Below the pieces are notes generated by a model, which had not been told where the DNA came from, ran no database searches, and worked only from the letters and a program-made list of their open reading frames with translations. From the NCBI RefSeq assembly GCF_003336875.1, contig NZ_QGNJ01000003.1, positions 62,001 to 126,000 on the forward strand: DNA of 64,000 nt, written 5' to 3'. A program made the translations under genes and the position numbers. The stretch's first letter is position 1. Each line of letters begins with the position of its first letter. The stretch comes from Oleisolibacter albus. GTDB lineage: Bacteria; Pseudomonadota; Alphaproteobacteria; Azospirillales; Azospirillaceae. Below, in pieces: positions 1 to 7,673 of this stretch.

Positions 1-2
1 GG

Positions 3-431
3 GGGCGGCATAAGGTGTTGCTGATCGGCTATTCCTTCGGCGCGGACACGCTGCCCTTCGCCGTCAGCCGGCTGTCTGACGAGGACAAGGCCGCGCTGCG
101 GCTGCTGGGCCTGCTGTCGCCCTCGCGCGGTGCCGACTTCCAGATCAATGTGGCCGCCTATCTCGGCAACAGCGACGAAGGGGCCTTCCCGCTGATGCCG
201 GAGATGGCGAAGCTGTCGGGCCTGCCCATCGCCTGTATCTATGGCGAGGAGGATGCCGATGACAGCCTGTGTACGGTCCCGGACTTCAAGGCCGACCATA
301 TCCTGAAGCTGGCCGGCGGCCACCATTTCGATGGCGACTATGACGGGCTTCTGGACCGGCTGCTGGCCGCGGCCGGGATTGCCCCTTCCGCCGCCAGCGG
401 AGAGAAGCAGAGCAACGCCGGCGCGCGATGA
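3..431 (+). CDS. AcvB/VirJ-family hydrolase, C-terminal part (5'-truncated by window edge)
   Basis: The reading frame is open back to base 3 with no start, so the N-terminal part lies outside the window. About 142 residues remain. They look like the end of an alpha/beta hydrolase of the AcvB/VirJ virulence-protein family. The nucleophile elbow G-Y-S-F-G near the beginning gives the serine, and the HH of GGHHFDGD near the end fits the catalytic histidine. In Agrobacterium, AcvB is a periplasmic hydrolase of lysyl-phosphatidylglycerol and is usually encoded beside the synthase. Whether a synthase gene lies upstream cannot be seen here. The end of the protein (AASGEKQSNAGAR) is low-complexity. 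Confidence 0.75.
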   Translation, partial: GRHKVLLIGYSFGADTLPFAVSRLSDEDKAALRLLGLLSPSRGADFQINVAAYLGNSDEGAFPLMPEMAKLSGLPIACIYGEEDADDSLCTVPDFKADHILKLAGGHHFDGDYDGLLDRLLAAAGIAPSAASGEKQSNAGAR

Positions 432-494
432 TGCGGCTTGGGGCGGCTCCAGGCCGTGGAGTAGGCTCGCCCGAGCGGAAGGGGAAGCCATCGC

Positions 495-1613
495 ATGTCC
501 GATCGGAAAAGCATCGCGCGCTATCGCAGCAATCTCCAGGGTGAGGTGGACGGGGCCGCGCTCTATCGGGCGCTGGCGGCTGCCGAAGGCGATCCCCGGC
601 TGGCGGACGTCTTCAACCGGCTGGCCGCGGTGGAGGAAGCACATGCCGATTTCTGGCGGCGGCGGCTGGCCGCGGCCGGGGCGGCGGTGACGCTGCGCCC
701 GTCGCCACGGGTCCGCATCCTGGCCTGGCTGGCCCGGCGCTTCGGCACGGCCTTCGTGCTGCCGGCGATCACGGCGACGGAGGTGCAGAGCAGCGCCGTC
801 TATGATGACCAGCCCGAGGCGCGCACGGCCGGCATGGCCGAGGACGAACGCTCCCATGCCCGGCTGATGCAGGCAGCGGCCGGGCGTGACGGGCTGGCCG
901 GTCCGACCCTGGCCATGCTGGAGGGCCGGCACCGCGGCGGTGGCGGCAATGCCCTGCGCGCCGCCGTGCTGGGCGCCAATGACGGGCTGGTGTCGAACCT
1001 CAGCCTAGTCATGGGCATGGCCGGGCTGGCCGCCGACGAGCGCACGGTGCTGCTGGCCGGACTTGCCGGTCTGGTCGCCGGGGCCGGCTCCATGGCCATG
1101 GGCGAGTGGCTCTCGGTCACCAGCGCCCGCGAGCTGTACCAGAGCCAGATTGCCACTGAGGCGGCGGAGCTGAAGGCCGTGCCGGAAGAGGAGAAGCAGG
1201 AGCTGGTGCTGATCTATCAGGCCAAGGGGCTGGGCGAGGCCCAGGCCCGGGCCCTGGCCGACCGGCTGATGGCCGATGAGAAGACGGCGCTGGACACGCT
1301 GGCGCGCGAGGAGCTGGGCGTGGACCCGGATGAGCTGGGCGGGTCGGCCGGTGCGGCGGCGCTGTCGTCGTTCCTGCTGTTCGCCCTGGGCGCCATCTTC
1401 CCCGTCGCCCCCTACATGCTGTTGCAGGGGCAGGCGGCCTTCATCGGAGCGCTGGCCAGCAGCGGGCTGGCGCTGGTGCTGGTCGGGGCCGGCACCAGCC
1501 TGTTCACCGGCCGGCCGGTGACTCTGTCGGCCCTGCGCCAGCTGCTGATCGGCTTGGCTGCCGCCGGCCTGACCTATGGGCTGGGCCGCGCCGCCGGGGT
1601 GCTGGTGGGGTGA
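495..1613 (+). CDS. mbfA: MbfA-like ferritin-domain/VIT1 iron transporter
   Basis: This 372-residue protein has two parts. Residues about 1-140 form a ferritin/rubrerythrin-like helical domain with candidate metal ligands E17, E47, E48 and H50 and a second EDERSHARL segment. Residues about 150-372 form a VIT1/CCC1 membrane domain opening with the family signature VLGANDGLVSNLSLVMG and containing several hydrophobic helices. This architecture matches MbfA of Bradyrhizobium and Agrobacterium, a membrane ferritin that exports iron and protects against iron and peroxide stress. In relatives it is repressed by Irr, but I could not identify an Irr box in the 60-base upstream gap. GGAAGGGGAAG before the ATG serves as the ribosome-binding site. 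Confidence 0.85.
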   Translation: MSDRKSIARYRSNLQGEVDGAALYRALAAAEGDPRLADVFNRLAAVEEAHADFWRRRLAAAGAAVTLRPSPRVRILAWLARRFGTAFVLPAITATEVQSSAVYDDQPEARTAGMAEDERSHARLMQAAAGRDGLAGPTLAMLEGRHRGGGGNALRAAVLGANDGLVSNLSLVMGMAGLAADERTVLLAGLAGLVAGAGSMAMGEWLSVTSARELYQSQIATEAAELKAVPEEEKQELVLIYQAKGLGEAQARALADRLMADEKTALDTLAREELGVDPDELGGSAGAAALSSFLLFALGAIFPVAPYMLLQGQAAFIGALASSGLALVLVGAGTSLFTGRPVTLSALRQLLIGLAAAGLTYGLGRAAGVLVG

Positions 1614-1649
1614 GGCAGGCGGCCGGGAGACATCATCGATCGCGCGCGC

Positions 1650-2756
1650 TCACCGTCCCAGCGCGGCCACGGCCTGTCGTGGATTGTCGGTGAAGATCCC
1701 GTCCACGCCCAGACCGCGCAGCGCCCTGATTTCGCCGGCCAGATCACCGGCCAGGGCGGGGAAGCGCGGGTCCGCGGCATCGCCGCGGCGCAGGGGCACC
1801 GGCAGAAAGTAGTTTTCGACGCGCAGGGTCCAGACATGCACCCGCAGCCCGGCCTTGTGCGCCCGCGCCACCAGATCGGTGGGCGTGCTCCAGTGATTGT
1901 CATCGTCGCGCGGCAACAACAGTCCCTTTTCGGCGCCCAGCCCGTCGGCATAGCTGGCGATCTCCGCCAGCCCGGCATCGGTCAGCAGGTCGGGGCTGCC
2001 GCGCCGGTCGCCGGCCGCCACCAGATCATAGGGCGGGGTGGCGGCCTCGATCAGCTGCACCAGCGGCAGATCGGTCATTTTCCGCAGTGCCTTGAGATTG
2101 GCCGTCTCGAAGGACTGGATAAAGACCGGGGCATCGTGGCCGCGATAGCCGGCCTTGTGCAGCGTCTCCACCAGCCGTGGTTCCAGCGCCAGTCCGATGG
2201 ACTGGAAATAGCCGGGGTGCTTGGTCTCGGGATAGAGGCCGATGCGGCGGCCGGTCTCCGCCTCCTTGCGCCGGATCAGGGCGATGATCTCGTCCAGGGT
2301 GGGAATGGATTCGTGCCCGTCATAGGCGGTGTTCTGCGGCCGCAGCTGGGGCAGGCGCTCGCGTGCCCGCAGCGTCTTCAGCTCGTCCAGGGTGAAATCC
2401 TCGGTGAACCAGCCGGTGACGCTGCGCCCGTCGATGATCTTGGTGGTGCGCCGGTCGGTGAATTCCGCATGGTCGGCCACGTCGGTGGTGCCGGAGATCT
2501 CATTCTCGTGCCGGGCCACCAGCATACCGTCGCGGGTCGCCACCAGATCCGGCTCGATGAAGTCGGCGCCCAGGTCGATGGCCAGGCTGTAGCTCATCAG
2601 GGTATGTTCCGGCCGCTCGCCGCTGGCGCCGCGATGGGCGATGACCAGCATGTCGGCCGCGGCCGGGCCGCACAGCCCCAGCAGGGCGGGGATCAGACCG
2701 GCCAGCAGCGGCAGAAGCCGGCGCAGCGGGCGAAGACGGGCGTGGTGGTTGCGCAT
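1650..2756 (-). CDS. glpQ: Periplasmic glycerophosphodiester phosphodiesterase
   Basis: The start at 2756 gives 368 residues and is preceded by a GGGAGG ribosome-binding site; longer versions of the frame lack one. Residues 1-33 are a signal peptide ending in CGPAAA. The GDPD fold follows, with the catalytic HRG at VIAHRGASGERPEHT, then the metal-binding E and D of IEPD and the later catalytic His in ARHEN. The length and periplasmic form match GlpQ, which cleaves glycerophosphodiesters to glycerol-3-phosphate and an alcohol. A strong terminator-like hairpin lies only about 30 bases upstream of the start, so expression may be attenuated or driven from a very short promoter region. Confidence 0.9.
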   Translation of the reverse strand: MRNHHARLRPLRRLLPLLAGLIPALLGLCGPAAADMLVIAHRGASGERPEHTLMSYSLAIDLGADFIEPDLVATRDGMLVARHENEISGTTDVADHAEFTDRRTTKIIDGRSVTGWFTEDFTLDELKTLRARERLPQLRPQNTAYDGHESIPTLDEIIALIRRKEAETGRRIGLYPETKHPGYFQSIGLALEPRLVETLHKAGYRGHDAPVFIQSFETANLKALRKMTDLPLVQLIEAATPPYDLVAAGDRRGSPDLLTDAGLAEIASYADGLGAEKGLLLPRDDDNHWSTPTDLVARAHKAGLRVHVWTLRVENYFLPVPLRRGDAADPRFPALAGDLAGEIRALRGLGVDGIFTDNPRQAVAALGR

Positions 2757-2790
2757 GGAGCCTCCCCTGGGCAGGCCCGGTGCCCGACCC

Positions 2791-2826
2791 TTAAAAAAAA
2801 TCGACCCCGCCGGTTGGACGGGGTCG
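2791..2826 (-). terminator. Rho-independent terminator ahead of glpQ
   Basis: An 8-bp perfect stem CGACCCCG / CGGGGTCG with a 9-nt loop is followed, reading the minus strand, by eight consecutive T (A tract at 2793-2800). It is the strongest terminator in the window. It points toward glpQ and ends about 35 bases before its start codon, so it either ends transcripts from upstream or acts as a leader attenuator of glpQ. Confidence 0.8.
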
Positions 2827-2963
2827 TTCAAGGTTGAACAGGGCGAACGGTTCCGGGTGGAACCGGCTTCGGGGGGCTTCATACGCGGACTTGGTGACGT
2901 GCGTATTACAGCCGCCGCCGCCCGGCGGATGGCTGCCCTCCGTCCTGGACAGGGCTTGGACAT

Positions 2964-2995
2964 GGAAACACCGGCCGCGAGGGGCCGGTGTTCCA
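2964..2995 (-). terminator. Hairpin downstream of the RND pump operon
   Basis: A 10-bp stem AACACCGGCC / GGCCGGTGTT with a 6-nt loop lies 35 bases beyond the stop codon of the efflux permease. It is followed on the minus strand by only a short T run. It probably ends the efflux operon, with the much stronger hairpin at 2791-2826 as a second stop. Confidence 0.6.
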
Positions 2996-3029
2996 AACAG
3001 ACGCAGCGGACGTTGCCATAGGCCCCGCA

Positions 3030-6000
3030 TCAATGCGCCGGACCGGGCGCCGTGGCGGCCACCTCCGCCATTTCGGCCTCGCGCGCCCGGGTGCGGGCGG
3101 CGCCATGGTCCTGGGCCAGGAAGGTATAGACCATGGGCAGCACGAACAGGGTGAACAGCGTGCCGATCATCAGGCCGCAGACGATGACCACGCCGATGCT
3201 GAAGCGGCTGGCCGCACCGGCGCCGCTGGCCATCAGCATGGGCACGAGACCCATGACCATGGCGGCAGTGGTCATGAGGATCGGCCGCAACCGCACCTGG
3301 GCCGCCCGCTCGATGGCGGCCCGCCGGTCCAGCCCCTGCTCATGCTGGAGCTGGTTGGCGAAGGACACCATCAGGATGCCGTGCTTGCTGATGAGGCCGA
3401 TCAGCGTGACCAGACCGACCTGGGAGTAGATGTTCAGCGTCGCCATGCCGAGGAACAGCGGCAGCAGCGCGCCGCAGACCGACAGCGGCACCGTCACCAG
3501 CACCACCAGCGGATCGCGCCAGCTTTCATACTGGGCGGCCAGCACCAGGAAGATCACCAGCAGCGCGAAGGCGAAGGTGACGGTGAGCTGGCTGCCTTCC
3601 TGCACGTACTGGCGGGAATCGCCCAGCCAGTCCAGCCGCAGCCCTTCCGGCAGCAGGGCCGGGGCCTCCTGCTGCAGGAACTTCACGGCGTCGCCCACGG
3701 TGACGCCCGGCATCGGCATGGCCTGGAAGGTGGCGGAGTTCAGCTGGTTGAACTGGGTCAGGGCGTTGGGGTCGGTGCGCGTCTCCGCCGTGACCACGGC
3801 CGACAGCGGCACGTTCTCGCCGCTGGCGCTCCGGACATAGTAGCGGGTCAGATCCTCCGGCGTCAGGCGCAGGGCACGCGGCACCTGCGGGATGACCTCG
3901 TAGGAGCGGCCGAACAGGTCGAAGCGGTTGACATAATTGCCGCCCAGCAGCGTGGACAGGGTGCCCGCGATCTCCTGCAGGGTGATGCCCAGCTCGTTGG
4001 CCTTCAGACTGTCCACCGACAGGCGGATGCCGGGCAGGTCGAAGCGCAGGTCGCTGTCGGTGACGATGAACAGGCCGCTGGCCTGGGCCTTGTGTTTGAT
4101 CTCCTCCATGGCCAGGAACAGGGTGCTGTAATCCGCCGTGCCATAGACCACCATCTGCACCGGCAGGCCGCCGGCGCTGCCCGGCAGGGCCGCGGGCGCG
4201 AACAGGAAGATCTGCACGCCCGGTACGGCGCCGAGCTTCCCCTGCACCTCCTGCATCAGGGCCTTGGCCGACTTGTCCCGCTCACCCCAGGGCTTCAGGA
4301 TGGCGCCGACGAAACCCTGGTTGGAGGTGGGCTCACCGAAGATGGCGAATCGCGTCGTCACCTCCGGCACATCGGTGAAGACCTTGTCGATGGTCTTGGC
4401 ATAGGCCGTCATGTAGTCGATGTTGGCGTATTGCGGGCCTTTGGCCACGCCCAGCAGCACGCCCTGGTCCTCCTCCGGCGCCAGCTCGGTCTGGGTGTTC
4501 TGGAACAGGAACACCACGGTGCCCAGAATGGCGGCGGCGAACAGCAGGGTGACCGGACGCCAGTTCAAGGTGGCGTGCAGCCGGCGGCCATAGGCGGCCT
4601 CGAGCCGGCCGAAGGTGTGGTCCACGCGCTGGGTGAAGGGGCCGTGCAGCATCTGCCGGTTCAGCAGCAGAGACGACATCATCGGCGACAGCGTCAGCGC
4701 CACAATACCGGAGATCAGCACCGACCCGGCCAGGGTGAAGGCGAACTCCCTGAACAGCGAGCCGGTGACACCGCCCAGGAAGCCGATGGGGGCGTACACG
4801 GCCGCCAGGGTGATGGTCATGGCGACGACGGGGCCGGCGATTTCCCGTGCGCCGACCAGGGCCGCCTGCAGCGGCGTCAGCCCCTCCTCGATATGGCGGT
4901 AGACGTTCTCCACCACGACGATGGCATCGTCCACCACCAGACCGATGGCCAGGACGAAGGCCAGCAGTGTCAGCAGGTTGAGGCTGAAGCCCAGGGCCAG
5001 CATCAGCGCCGCCGCCCCCACCAGCGACAGCGGGATCGTCACCAGCGGGATCAGCACCGAGCGGAAGGAGCCCAGGAACAGGAAGATCACCACCACGACG
5101 ATGGCAACGGCTTCACCCAGCGTGTGGATCACGTCGTCGATGGAGGCCTGGATGAACTGGGTGCTGTCATAGGCCACGTCCATCTTCACGCCCGGCGGCA
5201 GGGTGCCGGCGATCTGGGGCATGATGCGCCGGATCTCGGCCACCACGTTCAGCGGGTTGCCGGTCGGCGTCACCTCGATGCCGATGAACACGGCGTTCTC
5301 GCCGCTGAAGGCCACATACTGGTCGGCGGATTTCGGTCCCAGCTCCACCTCGGCCACGTCGGACAGGCGGACGACGCTGCCGTCGGCGGCCTTGATGACG
5401 AGGTTGCGGAACTCGGCCTCCGAGCGCAGGCCGGTGTTGGTGGTGATGTCGGCGGCGGTGAAATAGCCTTTCTGCTGGCCCGGAGCCGCCTGCACATTGT
5501 TGGCCTGCAGCGCCGTGGAGACATCCGCCGCGGTGATGCCGCGGCCCGCCATGCGCGCCGGGTCGAGCCAGATGCGCATGGCGAAGGTCTGTCCGCCCAG
5601 CGCACTGGCGCTGGCCACGCCCGGCACGGTGGCCAGGACCGGCTGCACCTCACGGCTGAGATAGTCGGCGATGGCCGCCAGCGACAGGCTGGAACTGGAG
5701 AAGCTGAGATAGAGGGCGGACACCGTCTCGCCGGTGGATTTGGTGATGACGGGGTCGTTGGCGCCCTGGGGCAGCAGATAGCGCACCTGCTGCACCTTCG
5801 ACATCACGTCGGTCATGGCGACGTTGGGATCGAAGTTCAGACGGATATGCGCCTGCACCGTGCTGACGCCCAGGGTCGAGGTGGAGGTGATGTAATCCAC
5901 GCCCTCGGCCCCGGCCACGGCCTGCTGCATGGGCGTGGTGATGAAGCCCTGCATCAGCTCGGCGGTGGCGCCGGAATAGGCGGTGGTGACGGTGATGACG

Positions 6001-6128
6001 GTGGAGGAAACCTCGGGGTACTGCCGCACGGGCAGGGCGAAGATGGCGCGCAGACCGACCAGCAGGATCAGGATACTGACCACTGCCGCCAGGACCGGGC
6101 GCCGGACGAAGATATCGGTGAAGCGCAT
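3030..6128 (-). CDS. RND efflux permease, HAE1 family (MexI/AcrB type)
   Basis: At 1032 residues this is full length for a hydrophobe/amphiphile RND exporter. It begins with the family's amphipathic start and TM1 (FTDIFVRRPVLAAVVSILIL). It has the two large periplasmic loops of the family and the TM4 proton-relay pair in GLVVDDAIVVVEN. The C-terminal half holds the second six-helix repeat and ends with an acidic/alanine tail. It would take substrates from the periplasm or outer leaflet and pass them, through the adaptor encoded just upstream, to a TolC-like channel. No channel gene lies nearby, so the channel must be encoded elsewhere. The substrate is not predictable. Confidence 0.93.
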   Translation of the reverse strand: MRFTDIFVRRPVLAAVVSILILLVGLRAIFALPVRQYPEVSSTVITVTTAYSGATAELMQGFITTPMQQAVAGAEGVDYITSTSTLGVSTVQAHIRLNFDPNVAMTDVMSKVQQVRYLLPQGANDPVITKSTGETVSALYLSFSSSSLSLAAIADYLSREVQPVLATVPGVASASALGGQTFAMRIWLDPARMAGRGITAADVSTALQANNVQAAPGQQKGYFTAADITTNTGLRSEAEFRNLVIKAADGSVVRLSDVAEVELGPKSADQYVAFSGENAVFIGIEVTPTGNPLNVVAEIRRIMPQIAGTLPPGVKMDVAYDSTQFIQASIDDVIHTLGEAVAIVVVVIFLFLGSFRSVLIPLVTIPLSLVGAAALMLALGFSLNLLTLLAFVLAIGLVVDDAIVVVENVYRHIEEGLTPLQAALVGAREIAGPVVAMTITLAAVYAPIGFLGGVTGSLFREFAFTLAGSVLISGIVALTLSPMMSSLLLNRQMLHGPFTQRVDHTFGRLEAAYGRRLHATLNWRPVTLLFAAAILGTVVFLFQNTQTELAPEEDQGVLLGVAKGPQYANIDYMTAYAKTIDKVFTDVPEVTTRFAIFGEPTSNQGFVGAILKPWGERDKSAKALMQEVQGKLGAVPGVQIFLFAPAALPGSAGGLPVQMVVYGTADYSTLFLAMEEIKHKAQASGLFIVTDSDLRFDLPGIRLSVDSLKANELGITLQEIAGTLSTLLGGNYVNRFDLFGRSYEVIPQVPRALRLTPEDLTRYYVRSASGENVPLSAVVTAETRTDPNALTQFNQLNSATFQAMPMPGVTVGDAVKFLQQEAPALLPEGLRLDWLGDSRQYVQEGSQLTVTFAFALLVIFLVLAAQYESWRDPLVVLVTVPLSVCGALLPLFLGMATLNIYSQVGLVTLIGLISKHGILMVSFANQLQHEQGLDRRAAIERAAQVRLRPILMTTAAMVMGLVPMLMASGAGAASRFSIGVVIVCGLMIGTLFTLFVLPMVYTFLAQDHGAARTRAREAEMAEVAATAPGPAH

Positions 6129-6138
6129 GGCGCTGTCC

Positions 6139-7272
6139 TCACTGCCGGGGCGGCGTGGCGGGCGGGGTCAGGATGGTGCCCTGTTGCGGGATCACCGCGG
6201 CCCCCTGCATCAGCTTGTTCTGGCCGGAGACGATGACCTGCTCGCCACCCTTCAGCCCCTCGGTGATGGCGACGCGGTTGCCGAAGCGGGCGCCGGCCTT
6301 GACCGGCTCGCGCGAGACGGTGAAGACGGGCTTGCCCTGGGCGTCCTTCTCCCCGGGGCGCACGACAAAGACGCTGTCGCCGTACAGGGTGTTGACCAGC
6401 GCCGTGGCGGCCACGGTGACCTGGTTCGGCAGTTCCGGCAGCGCCACGGCGGCACGGATGAACATGCCCGGCTTCAGCACCTGGCCGGGATTGTCCATGG
6501 TGGCCTGGAGCGAGATGGTCCGGGTGTCCGGGCTGATCCGCGGCTCGATGGCCGTCAGCACGGCTTCGAAGCGGCGGCCGGGCAGGGCGTCCACCGTGAC
6601 CTGCACCTTCTGGCCGATGACCAGCACCGGCCGGTCCTGCTCGGGCAGGGTGAAGTTGACATAGAGCTGGCTGAGATCGGTAAGGGTGACGATCTGGTCG
6701 CCGGGGTTGAGGTATTGGCCCAGATTGACGTTGCGGATGCCGAGAACGCCGGTGAAGGGCGCGCGCACCAGCTTCTGGTTGATGATGGCCTGGGCCCGGG
6801 CGGCCTGGGCTTCGGCCTGCGACAGCTCGCTACGGGCCTGATCCAGCGTCTGCTGGGTGGTGAAGCCCGGCTGCGCCAGTTTCGAGGCACGCTCCAGCGT
6901 GACCTTGGCCAGCGAAGCCTGGGCGCGGGCACTGGCCAGGTCGGCGCGCTCCGGCTCGTCGTTCATCTGCAGCAGGGGGGCGTCGGCTTCGATCTTGTTG
7001 CCCGATTCGAAGAACAGCTTGATGATACGGCCGGACACTTCCGGCTGGATCGTCACCTGCCGGGCCGCGACCAGGGAGCCGATTCCGGTCAGCGTCTGCG
7101 GTACCGCACCCAGATCGGCGATTTCGGTCTCCACCGGCACCGGTGGTGGCTTGTTGCCAGCCAGGAACTCGGCGATCATCTTCTGGCGGAACAGGTTGAA
7201 TCCCACCAGGCCGCCGATCACCAGGATCAGCAGCAGGCCCATTATCGTCAGCCGTTTGGCCATGTCGTCCAT
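6139..7272 (-). CDS. RND periplasmic adaptor (membrane fusion protein)
   Basis: Read from the ATG at 7272 this is 377 residues; an in-frame ATG at 7263 is nearly as likely. The protein has an N-terminal anchor (LTIMGLLLILVIGGLVGFNLF), a lipoyl/barrel-sandwich segment around VTIQPEVSGRIIKLF, a helical hairpin of about 80 residues rich in A, Q and E, and the second half-lipoyl region VRAPFTGVLGIRNVNLGQYLNPGD. These are the parts of a MexH/AcrA-type adaptor that links the inner-membrane permease to the outer-membrane channel. The gene lies 10 bases ahead of the permease gene and is transcribed with it. Neither start candidate has a strong ribosome-binding site. Confidence 0.88.
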   Translation of the reverse strand: MDDMAKRLTIMGLLLILVIGGLVGFNLFRQKMIAEFLAGNKPPPVPVETEIADLGAVPQTLTGIGSLVAARQVTIQPEVSGRIIKLFFESGNKIEADAPLLQMNDEPERADLASARAQASLAKVTLERASKLAQPGFTTQQTLDQARSELSQAEAQAARAQAIINQKLVRAPFTGVLGIRNVNLGQYLNPGDQIVTLTDLSQLYVNFTLPEQDRPVLVIGQKVQVTVDALPGRRFEAVLTAIEPRISPDTRTISLQATMDNPGQVLKPGMFIRAAVALPELPNQVTVAATALVNTLYGDSVFVVRPGEKDAQGKPVFTVSREPVKAGARFGNRVAITEGLKGGEQVIVSGQNKLMQGAAVIPQQGTILTPPATPPRQ

Positions 7273-7282
7273 CCCATGCGTG

Positions 7283-7313
7283 TGCCACCGGACTTCAGCC
7301 CCTTCCGGTGGCA
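7283..7313. promoter_or_regulatory. Inverted repeat in the leader of the efflux operon
   Basis: TGCCACCGGA (7283-7292) and TCCGGTGGCA (7304-7313) form a perfect 10-bp inverted repeat with an 11-nt centre, directly ahead of the adaptor gene. It could be the operator of an unlinked repressor or a stem-loop in the leader RNA. No regulator gene adjoins the operon. Confidence 0.4.
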
Positions 7314-7673
7314 CCAGCGGCGGCTACCGCCATCAATTTGCCATGCACCGGACGGCGTCGCCCCTGCGGCCGCCCCGGCGCCGCAAGGGGTATCCAACCG
7401 ACACTCTTATGCCTGTGAGGCTGGTCACAGCGCCAGAAATTCCGCAGTCGCCCCTGTCCGCGACCGACAACCGATCCCCTGCGGCACGCCGCCGCAGTCT
7501 GCGTCGCAACCCTGCGCGGGCGTCGGCCTCCGGCCGGTGATGACGCAGCTTTGATAATCGTCATGGGAACAATTCTGTCGGCAATCGACCCTGCTCCCGA
7601 AGCATGACGCGGGTGACCTGGCGGAGCGGCCGGCGCCCGGAACGGCGTCTGCGCTCCGAGGAGTAGCCAAGCG
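7314..7673. other. Divergent intergenic region, efflux operon / cyd operon
   Basis: This stretch holds no credible gene. It must contain the promoters of the leftward efflux operon and the rightward cyd operon. At 7551-7564, TTGATAATCGTCAT resembles an FNR/FixK box (TTGAT-N4-ATCAA): the left half is perfect but the right half matches only three of five. Given the oxygen-limited role of cytochrome bd it is the best candidate site, but it is weak. Confidence 0.35.

Noticed and set aside
2988-6236. Very long open frame (over 1000 codons) antisense to the RND permease
   Set aside because: Composition is dominated by His, Gln, Gly and Asp with no domain signal, as expected for the antisense of GC-rich coding DNA; the opposite strand encodes a clear RND protein.
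7551-7564. FNR/FixK box upstream of cydA
   Set aside because: Only the left half-site is perfect; not strong enough to be called as a defined site, so it is mentioned only in the intergenic entry.
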